DNA of 64,000 nt from Dokdonella_A sp051958935 (GCF_051958935.1 NZ_JBQCFP010000110.1:1-64000); one strand, 5' to 3'; counted from the stretch's first letter, positions 24,777 through 34,432 are shown. Translations and numbers: made by a program. Notes: generated by a model from the sequence alone, not told the origin.

Positions 24777-24902
24777 ATGAAAGTGCTGTCGTCCCTCAAG
24801 TCCGCCAAGGCGCGCCATCGTGACTGCAAGGTCGTGCGTCGCCGTGGCAAGGTGTTCGTGATCTGCAAGAGCAACCCGCGTTTCAAGGCGCGCCAGCGCT
24901 GA
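24777..24902 (+). CDS. rpmJ: Ribosomal protein L36, zinc-motif-lacking (C-) form
   Basis: A 41-residue 50S ribosomal subunit protein, almost identical in pattern to the xanthomonad L36 (MKVLSSLKSAKARHRDCKVV at its start and ICKSNPRFKARQR at its end). It retains one Cys in RDCKVV and one in VICKSN but lacks the complete CxxC...CxxxxH zinc ribbon of the standard form, so it is the zinc-independent C- type. In some bacteria that form is the zinc-starvation paralogue; here no Zur site is evident. It is a single-gene unit with its own promoter and a strong terminator. Confidence 0.95.
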   Translation: MKVLSSLKSAKARHRDCKVVRRRGKVFVICKSNPRFKARQR

Positions 24903-24930
24903 GCGGAGCTTGGCTCCCGGATTCTGGAGA

Positions 24931-24957
24931 AAGGGCCGCTTCTTGCGGCCCTTTTCT
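24931..24957 (+). terminator. Rho-independent terminator of rpmJ
   Basis: AAGGGCCGC and GCGGCCCTT form a perfect 9-bp stem with loop TTCTT, followed by a T-rich tail (TTCTT). It lies 28 bases after the rpmJ stop codon. Confidence 0.9.
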
Positions 24958-25074
24958 TGTGCGCCATCGCACATCCGGCGCCGGGTCATGGAACCATCGG
25001 CAGGGTTCTGCTAAAAAGGCGGCTGCTGGTATGGATCAGTGGCAGTTCCTCCTTTCCCGACAAGGATTTGAGCC

Positions 25075-25416
25075 ATGTTTGTAAAGCTTGTTCTCGTAAC
25101 GGCGACCAGCCTCGCGGCGGCGATCCTGATCGCCCCGACCGCCCATGCCGACACGCTCGATACGAAAGCCACGAAGCGCCACCACCACCATGCCGTGTCC
25201 AGCGCGGCCTCCAACATGCCCGTCCGCGGCATGACGATGGCCCAGGTCGAACGTCGCTTCGGCGCACCGGCCGAGAAGCTTGCGCCCGCCGGCGGCGACA
25301 CGGCGCGCCATCCGACGATCAACCGCTGGCGCTATGCCGGCTACACCGTCTACTTCGAACGCAATCGCGTGCTGCACAACGTCGTCGACGAGGCGCCGCC
25401 GGCGCCGAAGTCCTGA
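25075..25416 (+). CDS. Small exported protein, BamE/SmpA-like in outline
   Basis: A 113-residue protein with a clear signal peptide (hydrophobic to about residue 22, cleavage near AHA-DT), then a His-rich linker (KRHHHHA) and a compact domain. The domain runs GMTMAQVERRFGAPAEKLAPA and then RWRYAGYTVYFERNRVLHNVV. The 'M-x-x-V-x-x-x-F-G-x-P' start followed by two strands resembles the small BamE/SmpA-like fold and is seen in many gammaproteobacterial periplasmic proteins. Function unknown; no lipobox. The stop codon lies three bases before the aguA ATG. Confidence 0.7.
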   Translation: MFVKLVLVTATSLAAAILIAPTAHADTLDTKATKRHHHHAVSSAASNMPVRGMTMAQVERRFGAPAEKLAPAGGDTARHPTINRWRYAGYTVYFERNRVLHNVVDEAPPAPKS

Positions 25417-25419
25417 TCG

Positions 25420-26454
25420 ATGGGGCGTCGCTTGCGCCTGCCTGCCGAATGGGAACCGCAGGCAGGGGTGATCATTGCCTGGCCGCATGCGGATACCGAC
25501 TGGGGCCCGCGCCTCGCGCGCATCGAACGCGCCTACGTCGGCCTCGCGGCGGCCATTGCGCGCTTCGAACCCCTGGTCGTCTGCGTCGCCGATGCGGCGG
25601 TGCGTGCACGGGCGAACGCGCTGCTCGCCGAAGCGGGCGTCGCGACCGCACGCCTGCGCTTCGTCGAAATCGCCTACGACGACACCTGGCTGCGCGACTC
25701 CGGCCCGCTCACCCTCGCCGGCGACGGCAGGTTCGAGCTGCTCGACTTCCGCTTCACCGGCTGGGGTGGCAAATACGAAAGTGGCCGCGACGATGCGCTG
25801 GTCGAGACGCTGCACGCACGCGGTCTGTTCGGCGACGCCACGCACCGGCGCATCGACTGGGCGCTCGAAGGCGGCGCGATCGAGGTCGATGGCAAGGGCA
25901 GCCTGCTGACGACCTGGCGCTGCCTGCACCAGCGCCATCCGCGGATGAGCCGCGCCGAGATGGATGCGCTGCTGCGCGATGCATTCGCGGTCGAGCGGGT
26001 GCTGTGGCTCGAACACGGCTACCTCGAAGGCGACGACACCGACGCGCACATCGACACGCTCGCGCGTTACGCGCCCGGCGACGCGATCGTGCTGCAGACC
26101 TGCGACGACCCGTCCGATCCGCACCACGCCGAACTCGCGTGCATGCGCGCGGAAATCGCGGCGCTGCGCACCCCGGGAGGCCAGCCGTACCGCTTGCACG
26201 ATCTGCCGTGGGCGCGTGCGATCGTCGATGGCGGGCGCCGACTCGCGGCGTCCTACGCGAACTACCTCGTCGTCGACGGTGGCGTCGTCATGCCCGCGTA
26301 CGGTGATCCTTCCGACGCCGCGGCGGCGCGCGTGATCGCCGAGGCACACCCGGGTCGGGAAGTCGTCGCGGTCGATGCGCGCGAACTGATCTGGCAGAAC
26401 GGCAGCGTGCACTGCCTCACGATGCAGCTTCCGGCAGGCGTACTCGCCGCCTGA
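25420..26454 (+). CDS. aguA: Agmatine deiminase
   Basis: Cytosolic enzyme converting agmatine to N-carbamoylputrescine and ammonia, 344 residues, the usual size. The guanidino-modifying fold is shown by the N-terminal EWEPQAGVIIAWPH, the substrate-binding RDSGP, the catalytic His in DTDAHID and the catalytic Cys332 in NGSVHCLTMQ near the C-terminus (standard form GGGNIHC). With the N-carbamoylputrescine amidase gene at 28616 it forms the plant-type route from arginine-derived agmatine to putrescine. The two genes are separated by an opposing diguanylate cyclase gene. Confidence 0.92.
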   Translation: MGRRLRLPAEWEPQAGVIIAWPHADTDWGPRLARIERAYVGLAAAIARFEPLVVCVADAAVRARANALLAEAGVATARLRFVEIAYDDTWLRDSGPLTLAGDGRFELLDFRFTGWGGKYESGRDDALVETLHARGLFGDATHRRIDWALEGGAIEVDGKGSLLTTWRCLHQRHPRMSRAEMDALLRDAFAVERVLWLEHGYLEGDDTDAHIDTLARYAPGDAIVLQTCDDPSDPHHAELACMRAEIAALRTPGGQPYRLHDLPWARAIVDGGRRLAASYANYLVVDGGVVMPAYGDPSDAAAARVIAEAHPGREVVAVDARELIWQNGSVHCLTMQLPAGVLAA

Positions 26455-26461
26455 GCGGGGC

Positions 26462-28501
26462 TCAGGCGTTCGCCTGGTCCGGCGACACCGGCGCGACGAG
26501 TTCGAGCCGGTAGGTGCCGCGGCCGGCCTGCTTCGCTTCGTAGAGCATCGCATCGGCACGCGCGACGAGCTGCGCCGGCGGCAGCGGGCAGGCCTGGCAG
26601 GCGGCGACGCCGATGCTCGTGCCGATCGCGAGCGTCAGCCCTTCGCTGCGCAGTTCGAAGGGACGCGACATCGCCATCACGAGCTTGGTCGCGATCGTGC
26701 GCACGCGCTTGACGTCCGGAATGCCCTCCATCACGACGACGAACTCGTCGCCGCCCAGGCGCGCGACCGCGTCGGACGCGCGCACGTTCTCGCCGAGCCG
26801 CGTCGCGAACGCGCGGATCAGCGCATCGCCGACCGCATGGCCGTGGGTGTCGTTGACCTGCTTGAAGCGATCGATGTCGAGGTAGAACACCGACAGCAGC
26901 CATTCCTTCTCGCGCGAGCGCGCGATCGCCGCGTCGAGCCGCTCGTGGAACGCGGCGCGGTTCATCAGGCCGGTGAGCGGGTCGATGCGCGCGAGGTGGA
27001 TCAGGCGCCGCTCCTCGCGCTTCTTCGAGGTGATGTCCTGCACCATCGCGTGCACGCCGATCACGCTGCCGTCCTTCTCGGCCGTCTCCGGGATGAAGGT
27101 GATCTCGACGCACTGGTATTCGTCGCCGTCGCCCTCTTCGTCCTCGAACGTCACGCGTTCGCCGGCGAGGGCACGGCCGAGGTACGGCTCGCGCCGGGCG
27201 TATCTCGCTTCGCCGAGCACGGCCTGCAGGTTCTCGCCGACGATCGTCGGCGCGTTCGCCGCATAGGCGCGGCGGAACGCTTCGTTGGCGAACACGAAGC
27301 GCAGCTGCGCGTCGACGTAGGCGATCTTGACCGGCAGGGTGTCGGCGACCGTGCGCAGGCGCTGTTCGCTCAGCTGAAGTGCCTGCTCGACCGCGCGCAT
27401 CGCGGTGATGTCCTGCGCGTAGCCCATCACGTAGGCGGCGCCGTCCGCATCGGTGTAGAGCCGGTTGCGGTACTGCCAGACGAGTTCGGCCCCGTCGCGG
27501 TTCTGCACGCGCATGAAACCTGCGTCCTCGCCGGAGCGCGCGATGCGTTGCTGGTATTGGTCGATGAGGAAGCGCAGATGCGGCGGTGCGAGGTCGCGCA
27601 GCGGCGTGCCGAGCAGGTCGCCGACGCTGCGCCCGAGCGCTGCCGCAGCCGCCGGATTGATCGACAGCAACGTGCCGTCGAGCTCGTGGATCCAGATGAA
27701 GCCGGTGCTGTGCTCGAAGAAGTCGCGGAAGCGCCGCTCGCTCGCCTCCAGCGCACGCATCGCGCGCCGCTCGGCGGTGACGTCGCGCGCGCGCAGCAGC
27801 AGCACCTCGCGGCCCGAGAGCGCGGCGCGCTCGGCGAACGACTCCACTTCGATCTCGCGCCCGTCCTTGGTGCGATGCCGGCCGACCGCGGTGCGTCCCG
27901 CGGGCGGCAGGTCGGGGCCGACCGCGACGCCACGCGGGCGCAGGTCGGGCACGCTCAGCTCGGCGAATTCGGCTTCGGTGTAGCCGTAGGTCTCGGTCGC
28001 GGCGCGGTTCGCGCCGATGAAGCGCAATGTGTTGGGATCGCAGATCCACACCGGGTGCGCGTCGAGATCGAACACGGTACGCAGGCTTACCTTCTGCGTG
28101 CGCTGCTCGCGCGCTTGCAGGACGCCCTGCACGGCGAGGCGCAGCGCGTAATGCAGCACGAGCGGCTGCAGCCCTGGCAGCGCGAGCGCGTCGCTGGCGC
28201 CACGGCTGACGGCGAGCTCGCACAGGGTACGGTCCTGGCGCCCGAGCAGGGCGATCAGCGCGACGTCCGGCGCACGCGCGCGCAGCTTCGCGACCGATTC
28301 GAGCTGGCGTGCGCCGGCGACGTACAACACGACGGCGTCGAATGCCTTGTGCACGAGCCGCGCGACCGCCTCGTGCGTGCCGGGGCAACTCGTGATCGAT
28401 GCACCGGAATCGACGAGCAGCGCGCGCAGCCCCGTCTCGTCGGCATTGCCGACGACGACGAGGACCTCGAGTGCAGCATTCGCCCCGCCCGTGCCGGTCA
28501 T
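26462..28501 (-). CDS. Multi-PAS diguanylate cyclase
   Basis: A 679-residue signalling protein that should make cyclic di-GMP. The N-terminal 120 residues look like a degenerate receiver domain (VLVVVGNADETGLRALL). Three PAS domains follow (about 140-250, 265-380 and 385-500), with PAC-type segments such as VMGYAQDIT and HAMVQDIT. The C-terminal cyclase domain has an intact GGDEF at 583-587 and an inhibitory RxxD site (RASD) at the expected distance before it. No transmembrane helix, so it is cytosolic and probably senses a small ligand or redox state. It sits on the opposite strand between aguA and aguB, converging on aguA with an 8-bp gap. Confidence 0.92.
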   Translation of the reverse strand: MTGTGGANAALEVLVVVGNADETGLRALLVDSGASITSCPGTHEAVARLVHKAFDAVVLYVAGARQLESVAKLRARAPDVALIALLGRQDRTLCELAVSRGASDALALPGLQPLVLHYALRLAVQGVLQAREQRTQKVSLRTVFDLDAHPVWICDPNTLRFIGANRAATETYGYTEAEFAELSVPDLRPRGVAVGPDLPPAGRTAVGRHRTKDGREIEVESFAERAALSGREVLLLRARDVTAERRAMRALEASERRFRDFFEHSTGFIWIHELDGTLLSINPAAAAALGRSVGDLLGTPLRDLAPPHLRFLIDQYQQRIARSGEDAGFMRVQNRDGAELVWQYRNRLYTDADGAAYVMGYAQDITAMRAVEQALQLSEQRLRTVADTLPVKIAYVDAQLRFVFANEAFRRAYAANAPTIVGENLQAVLGEARYARREPYLGRALAGERVTFEDEEGDGDEYQCVEITFIPETAEKDGSVIGVHAMVQDITSKKREERRLIHLARIDPLTGLMNRAAFHERLDAAIARSREKEWLLSVFYLDIDRFKQVNDTHGHAVGDALIRAFATRLGENVRASDAVARLGGDEFVVVMEGIPDVKRVRTIATKLVMAMSRPFELRSEGLTLAIGTSIGVAACQACPLPPAQLVARADAMLYEAKQAGRGTYRLELVAPVSPDQANA

Positions 28502-28615
28502 CCCGCCTTCCTACACCGACCCGGCCTGTTCCACAACAGGCGCCCCGCCCCCATGGTCCTTCCCCCGTTCGCGATCCGCGCTAACATCCCCGGTTTGGAT
28601 CCCCGCCTCGACGCC

Positions 28616-29503
28616 ATGTCCACGAAAACCCTGAAGGTCGCCCTGCTGCAGGAAACCGACCGCGGCAGTCGCGACGCCAACCTCGATGCGATCGAGGCGG
28701 GCCTGCGCGAAGCCGCCGCAGCGGGCGCCCGCCTCGTGCTGCTGCAGGAGCTGCACAACGGACCCTACTTCTGCCAGCACGAGCACGTTGGCGAATTCGA
28801 TCGCGCCGAAGCGATCCCCGGCCCGAGCACCGAGCGCAGCGGCGGCCTCGCCGCGGAACTCGGGCTCGTCGTCGTCGCCTCCCTGTTCGAACGCCGCGCC
28901 GCGGGCCTTTACCACAATACCGCAGTGGTGTTCGATCGTTCGCGCGCGATCGCCGGCAAGTACCGCAAGATGCACATCCCCGACGATCCGGCATTCTACG
29001 AGAAGTTCTACTTCACGCCGGGCGACCTCGGTTTCGAACCGGTGTCGACCTCGGTCGGCAGGCTCGGCGTGCTCGTCTGCTGGGACCAGTGGTATCCCGA
29101 GGGTGCCCGCCTGATGGCGCTCGCCGGCGCCGAGCTCCTGCTCTACCCAACCGCGATCGGCTGGGACCCGGGCGACACCGACGAGGAGAAGGAGCGCCAG
29201 CGCGACGCCTGGATCACCGTGCAGCGCGGCCACGCGGTCGCCAACGGCGTGCCCCTGCTCGCCTGCAACCGCCCCGGGTTCGAGGCCGCGCCCGACGGCG
29301 CGCGCGGCATCCAGTTCTGGGGTTCGAGCTTCGTCGCTGGCCCGCAGGGCGAGTTCCTCGCCCGGGCGAAGACCGAAGGTCGCGAGCTGCTGCTCGCCGA
29401 CGTCGATCTCGGCCGCAGCGAGAACGTCAGGCGTATCTGGCCGTTCCTGCGCGACCGCCGCATCGATGCGTATGCCGACCTGACCCGGCGGTACCGCGAT
29501 TGA
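28616..29503 (+). CDS. aguB: N-carbamoylputrescine amidase
   Basis: Nitrilase-superfamily amidohydrolase of 295 residues that hydrolyses N-carbamoylputrescine to putrescine, CO2 and ammonia. The Glu-Lys-Cys triad is visible: Glu45 in LLQELHNG, Lys118 in YRKMHIPDD and Cys155 in LVCWDQWYPEGAR. The segments FYEKFYFTPGD and AIGWDPGDTDEEKERQR are typical of AguB rather than of other nitrilases. ATG 28616 starts exactly at the domain; the long open frame upstream is antisense to the GGDEF gene. It is divergent from that gene and is followed after 26 bases by the TraB-type gene. Confidence 0.92.
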   Translation: MSTKTLKVALLQETDRGSRDANLDAIEAGLREAAAAGARLVLLQELHNGPYFCQHEHVGEFDRAEAIPGPSTERSGGLAAELGLVVVASLFERRAAGLYHNTAVVFDRSRAIAGKYRKMHIPDDPAFYEKFYFTPGDLGFEPVSTSVGRLGVLVCWDQWYPEGARLMALAGAELLLYPTAIGWDPGDTDEEKERQRDAWITVQRGHAVANGVPLLACNRPGFEAAPDGARGIQFWGSSFVAGPQGEFLARAKTEGRELLLADVDLGRSENVRRIWPFLRDRRIDAYADLTRRYRD

Positions 29504-29529
29504 ACGCCGACGCCCCGGGCCATGAGCCG

Positions 29530-30744
29530 ATGAACACCGACCTCGCCCCGTCCGACGCCCTCGCCGGCCAGCCGATCGCGCGCGTGCGGCGCGGCGAAGT
29601 CGAGTATGTGCTGCTCGGCACCGCGCACGTCTCGCGCGTCAGCGCAGACGCGGTGCGCGCGATCCTCGAGCGCGAGGAGTTCGATGCCGTCGCGGTGGAG
29701 CTGTGCGAGCCCCGTTACCAGTCGATCCGCGATCCGGAGGCATTCCGCCGCCTCGACCTGTTCCAGGTGATCCGCCAGGGCAAGGTCGGCCTGGTCGCCG
29801 CCAATCTCGCGCTGTCGGCGTTCCAGCGCCGCCTTGCCGAGCAGTTCGGCATAGAACCCGGCGCCGAGATGAAGGCCGCGATCGATGGCGCGGACGAACG
29901 CGGACTGCCGGTGTGGCTGGTCGACCGCGAGATCGGCGTCACCCTCAAGCGCGCGTACCACAGCGTCGGCTTCCTCGATCGCCTGTCGATCGTCGGCGGG
30001 CTCGGTGCGAGCGTGCTCTCGCGCGAGGACGTCAGCGAGGACGAGATCGAGAAGCTCAAGCGCGGCGACCTGCTCGGCAGCATGTTCAACGAATTCGCGC
30101 GCGAGTCGCCGCCGCTCTATGACGCGCTGATCGGCGAACGGGACCGCTACATGACCGCTCGCCTGCGCGAGCAGGCCGCGTCCGGCGAAGTGCGCCGCGT
30201 GCTGGTGGTGATCGGCGCCGGCCACCTCGCCGGCATCCAGCGCGAGCTGTCGAGCCAGCACGAGATGCCGCGGCCGTTGGTCGAGAAGCTGTCGCAGGTG
30301 CCGCCGCCGTCGCGCTGGCCGAAATGGCTGGCGATCGGCGTGTTCGTCGTCATCGCCGGCGCGATCGGCTTCGCGTTCACGCGCGGCACGCGCGCGGGCG
30401 CCGACGCGCTGCTCGCCTGGACGCTGTTCACCGGCTGCGGCGCGGCGCTCGGCGCGATCATCGCGGCGGCGCACCCGCTCAGCGCACTCGCCGCGTTCAT
30501 CGCCGCGCCGCTCAAGCCGTTCCGGCCCGGCGTGCCGGCGTCGGCGTTCAGTGCCGGTGTCGAGGCGTGGCTGCGCAAGCCGCGCGTCGCCGACTTCGAC
30601 AGCCTGCGCGACGACGTCGCGCACTGGACCGGCTGGTGGAAGAACCGCATCGCGCGCACCCTGCTCAACTTCATGTTCGTGACGCTCGGCACCATCGTCG
30701 GCGAGTACGTCGCCGGCTTCCACATCATCAAGAACCTTTTGTGA
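29530..30744 (+). CDS. TraB/PrgY-family membrane protein
   Basis: A 404-residue protein with an N-terminal TraB domain (about 15-250) and a C-terminal membrane region with four to five helices (about 265-400). The family motifs are GTAHVSRVSADAV near the start, VAVELCEPRY, and IGAGHLAGI at the end of the domain. These carry the conserved His/Glu positions of the TIKI/TraB metallo-hydrolase superfamily. Plasmid TraB/PrgY proteins reduce peptide pheromone activity; chromosomal relatives are uncharacterised, so peptidase activity is only a possibility. ATG 29530 was chosen as the start of the domain. It is likely co-transcribed with aguB and the DUF349 gene. Confidence 0.82.
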   Translation: MNTDLAPSDALAGQPIARVRRGEVEYVLLGTAHVSRVSADAVRAILEREEFDAVAVELCEPRYQSIRDPEAFRRLDLFQVIRQGKVGLVAANLALSAFQRRLAEQFGIEPGAEMKAAIDGADERGLPVWLVDREIGVTLKRAYHSVGFLDRLSIVGGLGASVLSREDVSEDEIEKLKRGDLLGSMFNEFARESPPLYDALIGERDRYMTARLREQAASGEVRRVLVVIGAGHLAGIQRELSSQHEMPRPLVEKLSQVPPPSRWPKWLAIGVFVVIAGAIGFAFTRGTRAGADALLAWTLFTGCGAALGAIIAAAHPLSALAAFIAAPLKPFRPGVPASAFSAGVEAWLRKPRVADFDSLRDDVAHWTGWWKNRIARTLLNFMFVTLGTIVGEYVAGFHIIKNLL

Positions 30745-30754
30745 CCATCGCTCG

Positions 30755-33280
30755 ATGAAATTGCCCGCTTTCCTCAGCAAGCCGCGTTGGCAGTCCAAGG
30801 ACGCCGCGCAGCGGCGCGCCGCGATTGCGCACGACAACGACGCCGAACTCGTCGCCAACCTCGGCCGCCTCGCCCGCGAGGACGCCGACGCCGGCGTGCG
30901 CATCGCCGCCGCCAGACGCCTTGCCGACCCCGGCATCGCGCAGACGTTGTCGCAGCACGACGCCGATGCGAACGTGCGCGGGCAGGCACGCGCGCTCTGG
31001 CTCGACCTTCTCACCGGCACGCACCCGTCGGCGCCACCGCTTTCCGAACGTCTGCGCCTGCTGAAGGCGCAGGAAGATGCGGAACTCGCCGAGCGCATCG
31101 CCTGCCATGCGGCCGAACCCGAACTGCGCCGCGCGGCGCTCGAGCAGGTCGCGCGTCCCGCGCTGCTGCTCGAACGGGCGCTCGCCGACCGCGACGCCTC
31201 GATTCGCCTCGCCCTGGTCGACCGCATCGCCGACGAGGCGATGCTCGATCGTCTGGCCGAGCGCGCGCGCAAATCCGACAAGCAGGTCAGCCGCCGCGCC
31301 CGCGAACGCATCGAGGCGCTGCGCATCGGCCGCGGCGACGACGCGACGCTGGAACAGCGCGCGCGCTTGCTGTGCGAGCGCATGGAACAACTGCTGCGCG
31401 TGCCCGGCCACGCGGACGCCGAACAGGAACTCGCGGCGCAATGGGCCACGGTCGATGCCGCGGCGCCCCCGATGCTGCGCCAGCGATTCCAGACCGCGCG
31501 CGCGCTGCTTGCGGCGAGCCGCGAGCCGGTGGTTGCGCGCCCGGCGGTGGCTGCGGACGAAGCGCCCGCCTATTCGCCCGCGACGGCGACCGAGACGAAG
31601 CCGGAGCCCAGCGACACCGACGCACCCAACGCCGACGCATCCGATGCCGACGCCGACGCGGTTGTCGCGCCGTTGATCGCGCAGGCCCGCTTCGCCGCGT
31701 CGCTCGACGAGGCGCAGGCCGCACGTCGCCAGCAGGCCGAGCAGCAACGCGCGCTGCTCGCGGAACTCGAAACCGCATTGCGCGAATGCGCCGCGGCACT
31801 GGAGTCCGGGCACAGCGCAAACGCGCATGCCGCCAAGGCACGCAGCGAGGCGTTGCGCCGTCGCATCGACACGGCCTTGCCAAAGTCGCTGGTCGCGCGA
31901 CTCGCCGTGGTCGAGTCGCGCTACGGCGAACTCGCCCGCTGGCAGCGCTGGGCCGACAACCAGCACCGACAGCAATGGTGCGAAGAGATCGAGGCGCTGC
32001 CCGCGAGCGGCCTGCACCCGGACGCGGTCGCCACCAAGGTGCGCGAGGCACAGGCGGCGTGGAACCGGTTCGATGCGCTCGAGGGCGGCAGCGCACGCGC
32101 GGGCGAGCTCAACCGGCGTTTCCATGCGGCCTGCCGCGCCGCACTCGCGCCGGCCCAGGGCTATTTCAAGAAGCGCCAGGAACTTCGCCAGTCGCAGGCG
32201 GACGCCATTCGCGCGCTGATCGAGCGCCACGCCGCGCTTGCCGACGACAGCGAGGACTGGACTGCGGTCATCCAGCTGCGCCGCGAAATCGTCGAAGCCT
32301 TGCGCGCACTCGACCGCGTCGACCCGCGCGCGCGCAAGGCGCTCGCGCAGGCGCTCAAGGACGGCCTGACCGCGCTCGACGGGCGCATCCAGCGCCGCGA
32401 TGCCGAGGTCGAACGCGCGAAATCCGCGCTGATCGCCGAAGCGGAAGCGCTCGCCGACACCCTGCCGCGCGGCGCGGTCGCCACTGCACGCGAGTTGCAG
32501 CAGCGCTGGCAACGCGCCGGCCACGGTCGCCGCGCGCGCGACCAGGCGCAATGGACTGCGTTCCGCGCGGCGGTCGATCGCGTGTTCGGCAAGCTCGACG
32601 CCGAGCGCGCCGAACGCAGCGCACGCGAGGTCGAGTCGCGCCAGCAGGCCGAGGCGATCTGCACGGAACTCGAAGCCCTGGCCGCGGCGGACGCGCCGGC
32701 CGAGCGTGGCGCGGTGAGCCGCCTGCAAGCCGCGTGGGATGCGCTGCGCCCGCGCGACGAGGCGCTCGCGCGACGTTACGCCGCGGCGCACGAGCGCCTG
32801 CGCGATTTCGCCCGGCGCCAGGAGCGCGCGCGCCGGCACCTGCGTTACCACGCATGGCTCGAGCGTTATCGCCTCTGCCGTGCCGTCGAAACGGCGGCCA
32901 CGCCGATCGGGCAGGCGCAGGAACACTGGTCGATGGCCGCACCCTGCGACGTCGCCGCCGGCGCGTTGCAGGCGCGCTTCGACGCAGCACGAGCCGCGCC
33001 CGCGGAGCCCGATGCCGCCCTCGACGACGCGCAGCGCGAGGTCCTCGTCGAGCTCGAACTGCTCGCCGGCATCGAGTCACCCGCCGACGATCGCGAACGG
33101 CGACGCGCGGTGCAGATCGGCCGCCTGTCCGCGCGCATGGGCGGCGGCTCCGCGACCCCTCCCGCCGAGGAACTCGCGGCGCTGCTGCAGCGCTGGTGCG
33201 AACTCGGTGCGCCGGTCGACGCGGGTTTCGACCGTCGCATCGAACGCGCATTGGTTGCCGCAAGGGATACTTTGCCCTGA
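30755..33280 (+). CDS. DUF349 repeat protein
   Basis: A large 841-residue, Ala/Arg/Glu-rich and mostly alpha-helical protein. The N-terminal 190 residues have HEAT-like repeats (DADAGVRIAAARRLAD). A short acidic linker at about 285-300 is built of D-A/D-N dipeptides. The remainder contains several DUF349 units, recognisable by W/F-x-x-F motifs such as AAWNRFDALEGG, QWTAFRAAVDRVF and the WDALRPRDEALA segment. No signal peptide or membrane helix. DUF349 proteins occur in many proteobacteria; their role is not settled. The start is 11 bases after the TraB-type gene, suggesting a common transcript. Confidence 0.85.
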   Translation: MKLPAFLSKPRWQSKDAAQRRAAIAHDNDAELVANLGRLAREDADAGVRIAAARRLADPGIAQTLSQHDADANVRGQARALWLDLLTGTHPSAPPLSERLRLLKAQEDAELAERIACHAAEPELRRAALEQVARPALLLERALADRDASIRLALVDRIADEAMLDRLAERARKSDKQVSRRARERIEALRIGRGDDATLEQRARLLCERMEQLLRVPGHADAEQELAAQWATVDAAAPPMLRQRFQTARALLAASREPVVARPAVAADEAPAYSPATATETKPEPSDTDAPNADASDADADAVVAPLIAQARFAASLDEAQAARRQQAEQQRALLAELETALRECAAALESGHSANAHAAKARSEALRRRIDTALPKSLVARLAVVESRYGELARWQRWADNQHRQQWCEEIEALPASGLHPDAVATKVREAQAAWNRFDALEGGSARAGELNRRFHAACRAALAPAQGYFKKRQELRQSQADAIRALIERHAALADDSEDWTAVIQLRREIVEALRALDRVDPRARKALAQALKDGLTALDGRIQRRDAEVERAKSALIAEAEALADTLPRGAVATARELQQRWQRAGHGRRARDQAQWTAFRAAVDRVFGKLDAERAERSAREVESRQQAEAICTELEALAAADAPAERGAVSRLQAAWDALRPRDEALARRYAAAHERLRDFARRQERARRHLRYHAWLERYRLCRAVETAATPIGQAQEHWSMAAPCDVAAGALQARFDAARAAPAEPDAALDDAQREVLVELELLAGIESPADDRERRRAVQIGRLSARMGGGSATPPAEELAALLQRWCELGAPVDAGFDRRIERALVAARDTLP

Positions 33281-33325
33281 CAGTCCCGCGCATGCTGCGC
33301 TGCGTGAACCATCGCGGTCTCGCGC

Positions 33326-34432
33326 ATGCTAGATAGCGTGCCCGGACAGCGCGGACTTTCTCCGATGATGCCACCCGATGCGGACGCGAAGGCGGACGCC
33401 GCGCGCAGCGCCGATGCGCGCTACACACTGGCGGACATCCCGCCCAACGTGCTCGTCCACCTCACCGAGCTCGCCAAGGCGCGCGGCATCGCCTGCGAGC
33501 GCTGGTTCGCCGGCCTCGGCCTCGATGTCGGACAGCTGACCGATCCCGCGCTGCGCGTCTCGTACCGGCAGGCGAGCATGGTCATCCGGCGCGCCCTCAA
33601 GGCGCTCGACGAGCCCGCGCTGGGGTTGCAGGTCGGCTGCAACGAAACGGTCGGCAGCTTCGGGCTGCTCGGCCTTGCGATGATGACCTCGCGCACGTTC
33701 GGCGACGCGATGCGCGTGGGCATCGAGCACCATCGCGTGTGTGGCAGCCTGCTCGACGTCACGTTCGAGGCGATCGACGAGCGCGACGTCGCACTCGCCG
33801 CGTGGCCGCGCTTGCGCGATCCCGAACTGCTGCCGTTCCTGTGCGAGGAGTTGTTCGCGAGTTCCTTCGCCGTCGCGCGCGGCCTGGTGGGGCCGTCGTT
33901 CACGGTGCGGCGGCTCGAACTTGCGTACCCGGCGCCGGCCTACCATGAGGATTACGCCGCGTTCTTCGGCTGCGAGCTGCGCTTCGGTGCGGACCACAAC
34001 CGCGCGGTCATCGATACGCGCTGGCTGTCGCATCCGCTCGCGAGCCACAACCCGCTGACCGCGACCCAGGCCCTGCTGCTGTGCCGGCAGCAACTCGCCA
34101 ACGCCGGCGCGCATGGCGATGAACTCGTCACGTCGGTCGAACACCTGCTGCGCAACCGGCTGCGCGAGCATCCCCGCTTGCCCGACGTCGCGCGCACGCT
34201 GAACCTCAGCGAGCGATCGCTGCGCCGTCGCCTCGCCGACCGTGGCTGCGTGTTCCGCGAGATCCACGATCGCGTACGCGCCGAACGCGCGCTCGACCTG
34301 CTGCAACGCGGACCGTTGAGCGTGGCGGAGATCGGCAGCGAACTCGGCTTCAGCGACCCGCGCGAGTTCCGTCGCGCGTTCAAGCGGTGGACCGGGATGC
34401 CGCCGCAGGCCGCGCGCCACGCGGTGGCCTAG
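33326..34432 (+). CDS. AraC-family transcriptional regulator (OruR/VirS-like)
   Basis: A 368-residue regulator. The N-terminal two thirds form the arabinose-binding-like domain of the OruR/VirS group, with the family segment GSFGLLGLAMMTSRTFGDAM. The C-terminal 100 residues are the double HTH: LPDVARTLNLSERSLRRRLAD and AEIGSELGFSDPREFRRAFKRWTGMPP. An ATG at 33365 is a second possible start and may be better, since the first 13 residues look unstructured. It lies 146 bases upstream of the beta-helix/cytochrome/receptor operon in the same direction, so it is the obvious candidate regulator of that operon. Members of this group often sense lipids, alkanes or amino acids. Confidence 0.88.
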   Translation: MLDSVPGQRGLSPMMPPDADAKADAARSADARYTLADIPPNVLVHLTELAKARGIACERWFAGLGLDVGQLTDPALRVSYRQASMVIRRALKALDEPALGLQVGCNETVGSFGLLGLAMMTSRTFGDAMRVGIEHHRVCGSLLDVTFEAIDERDVALAAWPRLRDPELLPFLCEELFASSFAVARGLVGPSFTVRRLELAYPAPAYHEDYAAFFGCELRFGADHNRAVIDTRWLSHPLASHNPLTATQALLLCRQQLANAGAHGDELVTSVEHLLRNRLREHPRLPDVARTLNLSERSLRRRLADRGCVFREIHDRVRAERALDLLQRGPLSVAEIGSELGFSDPREFRRAFKRWTGMPPQAARHAVA

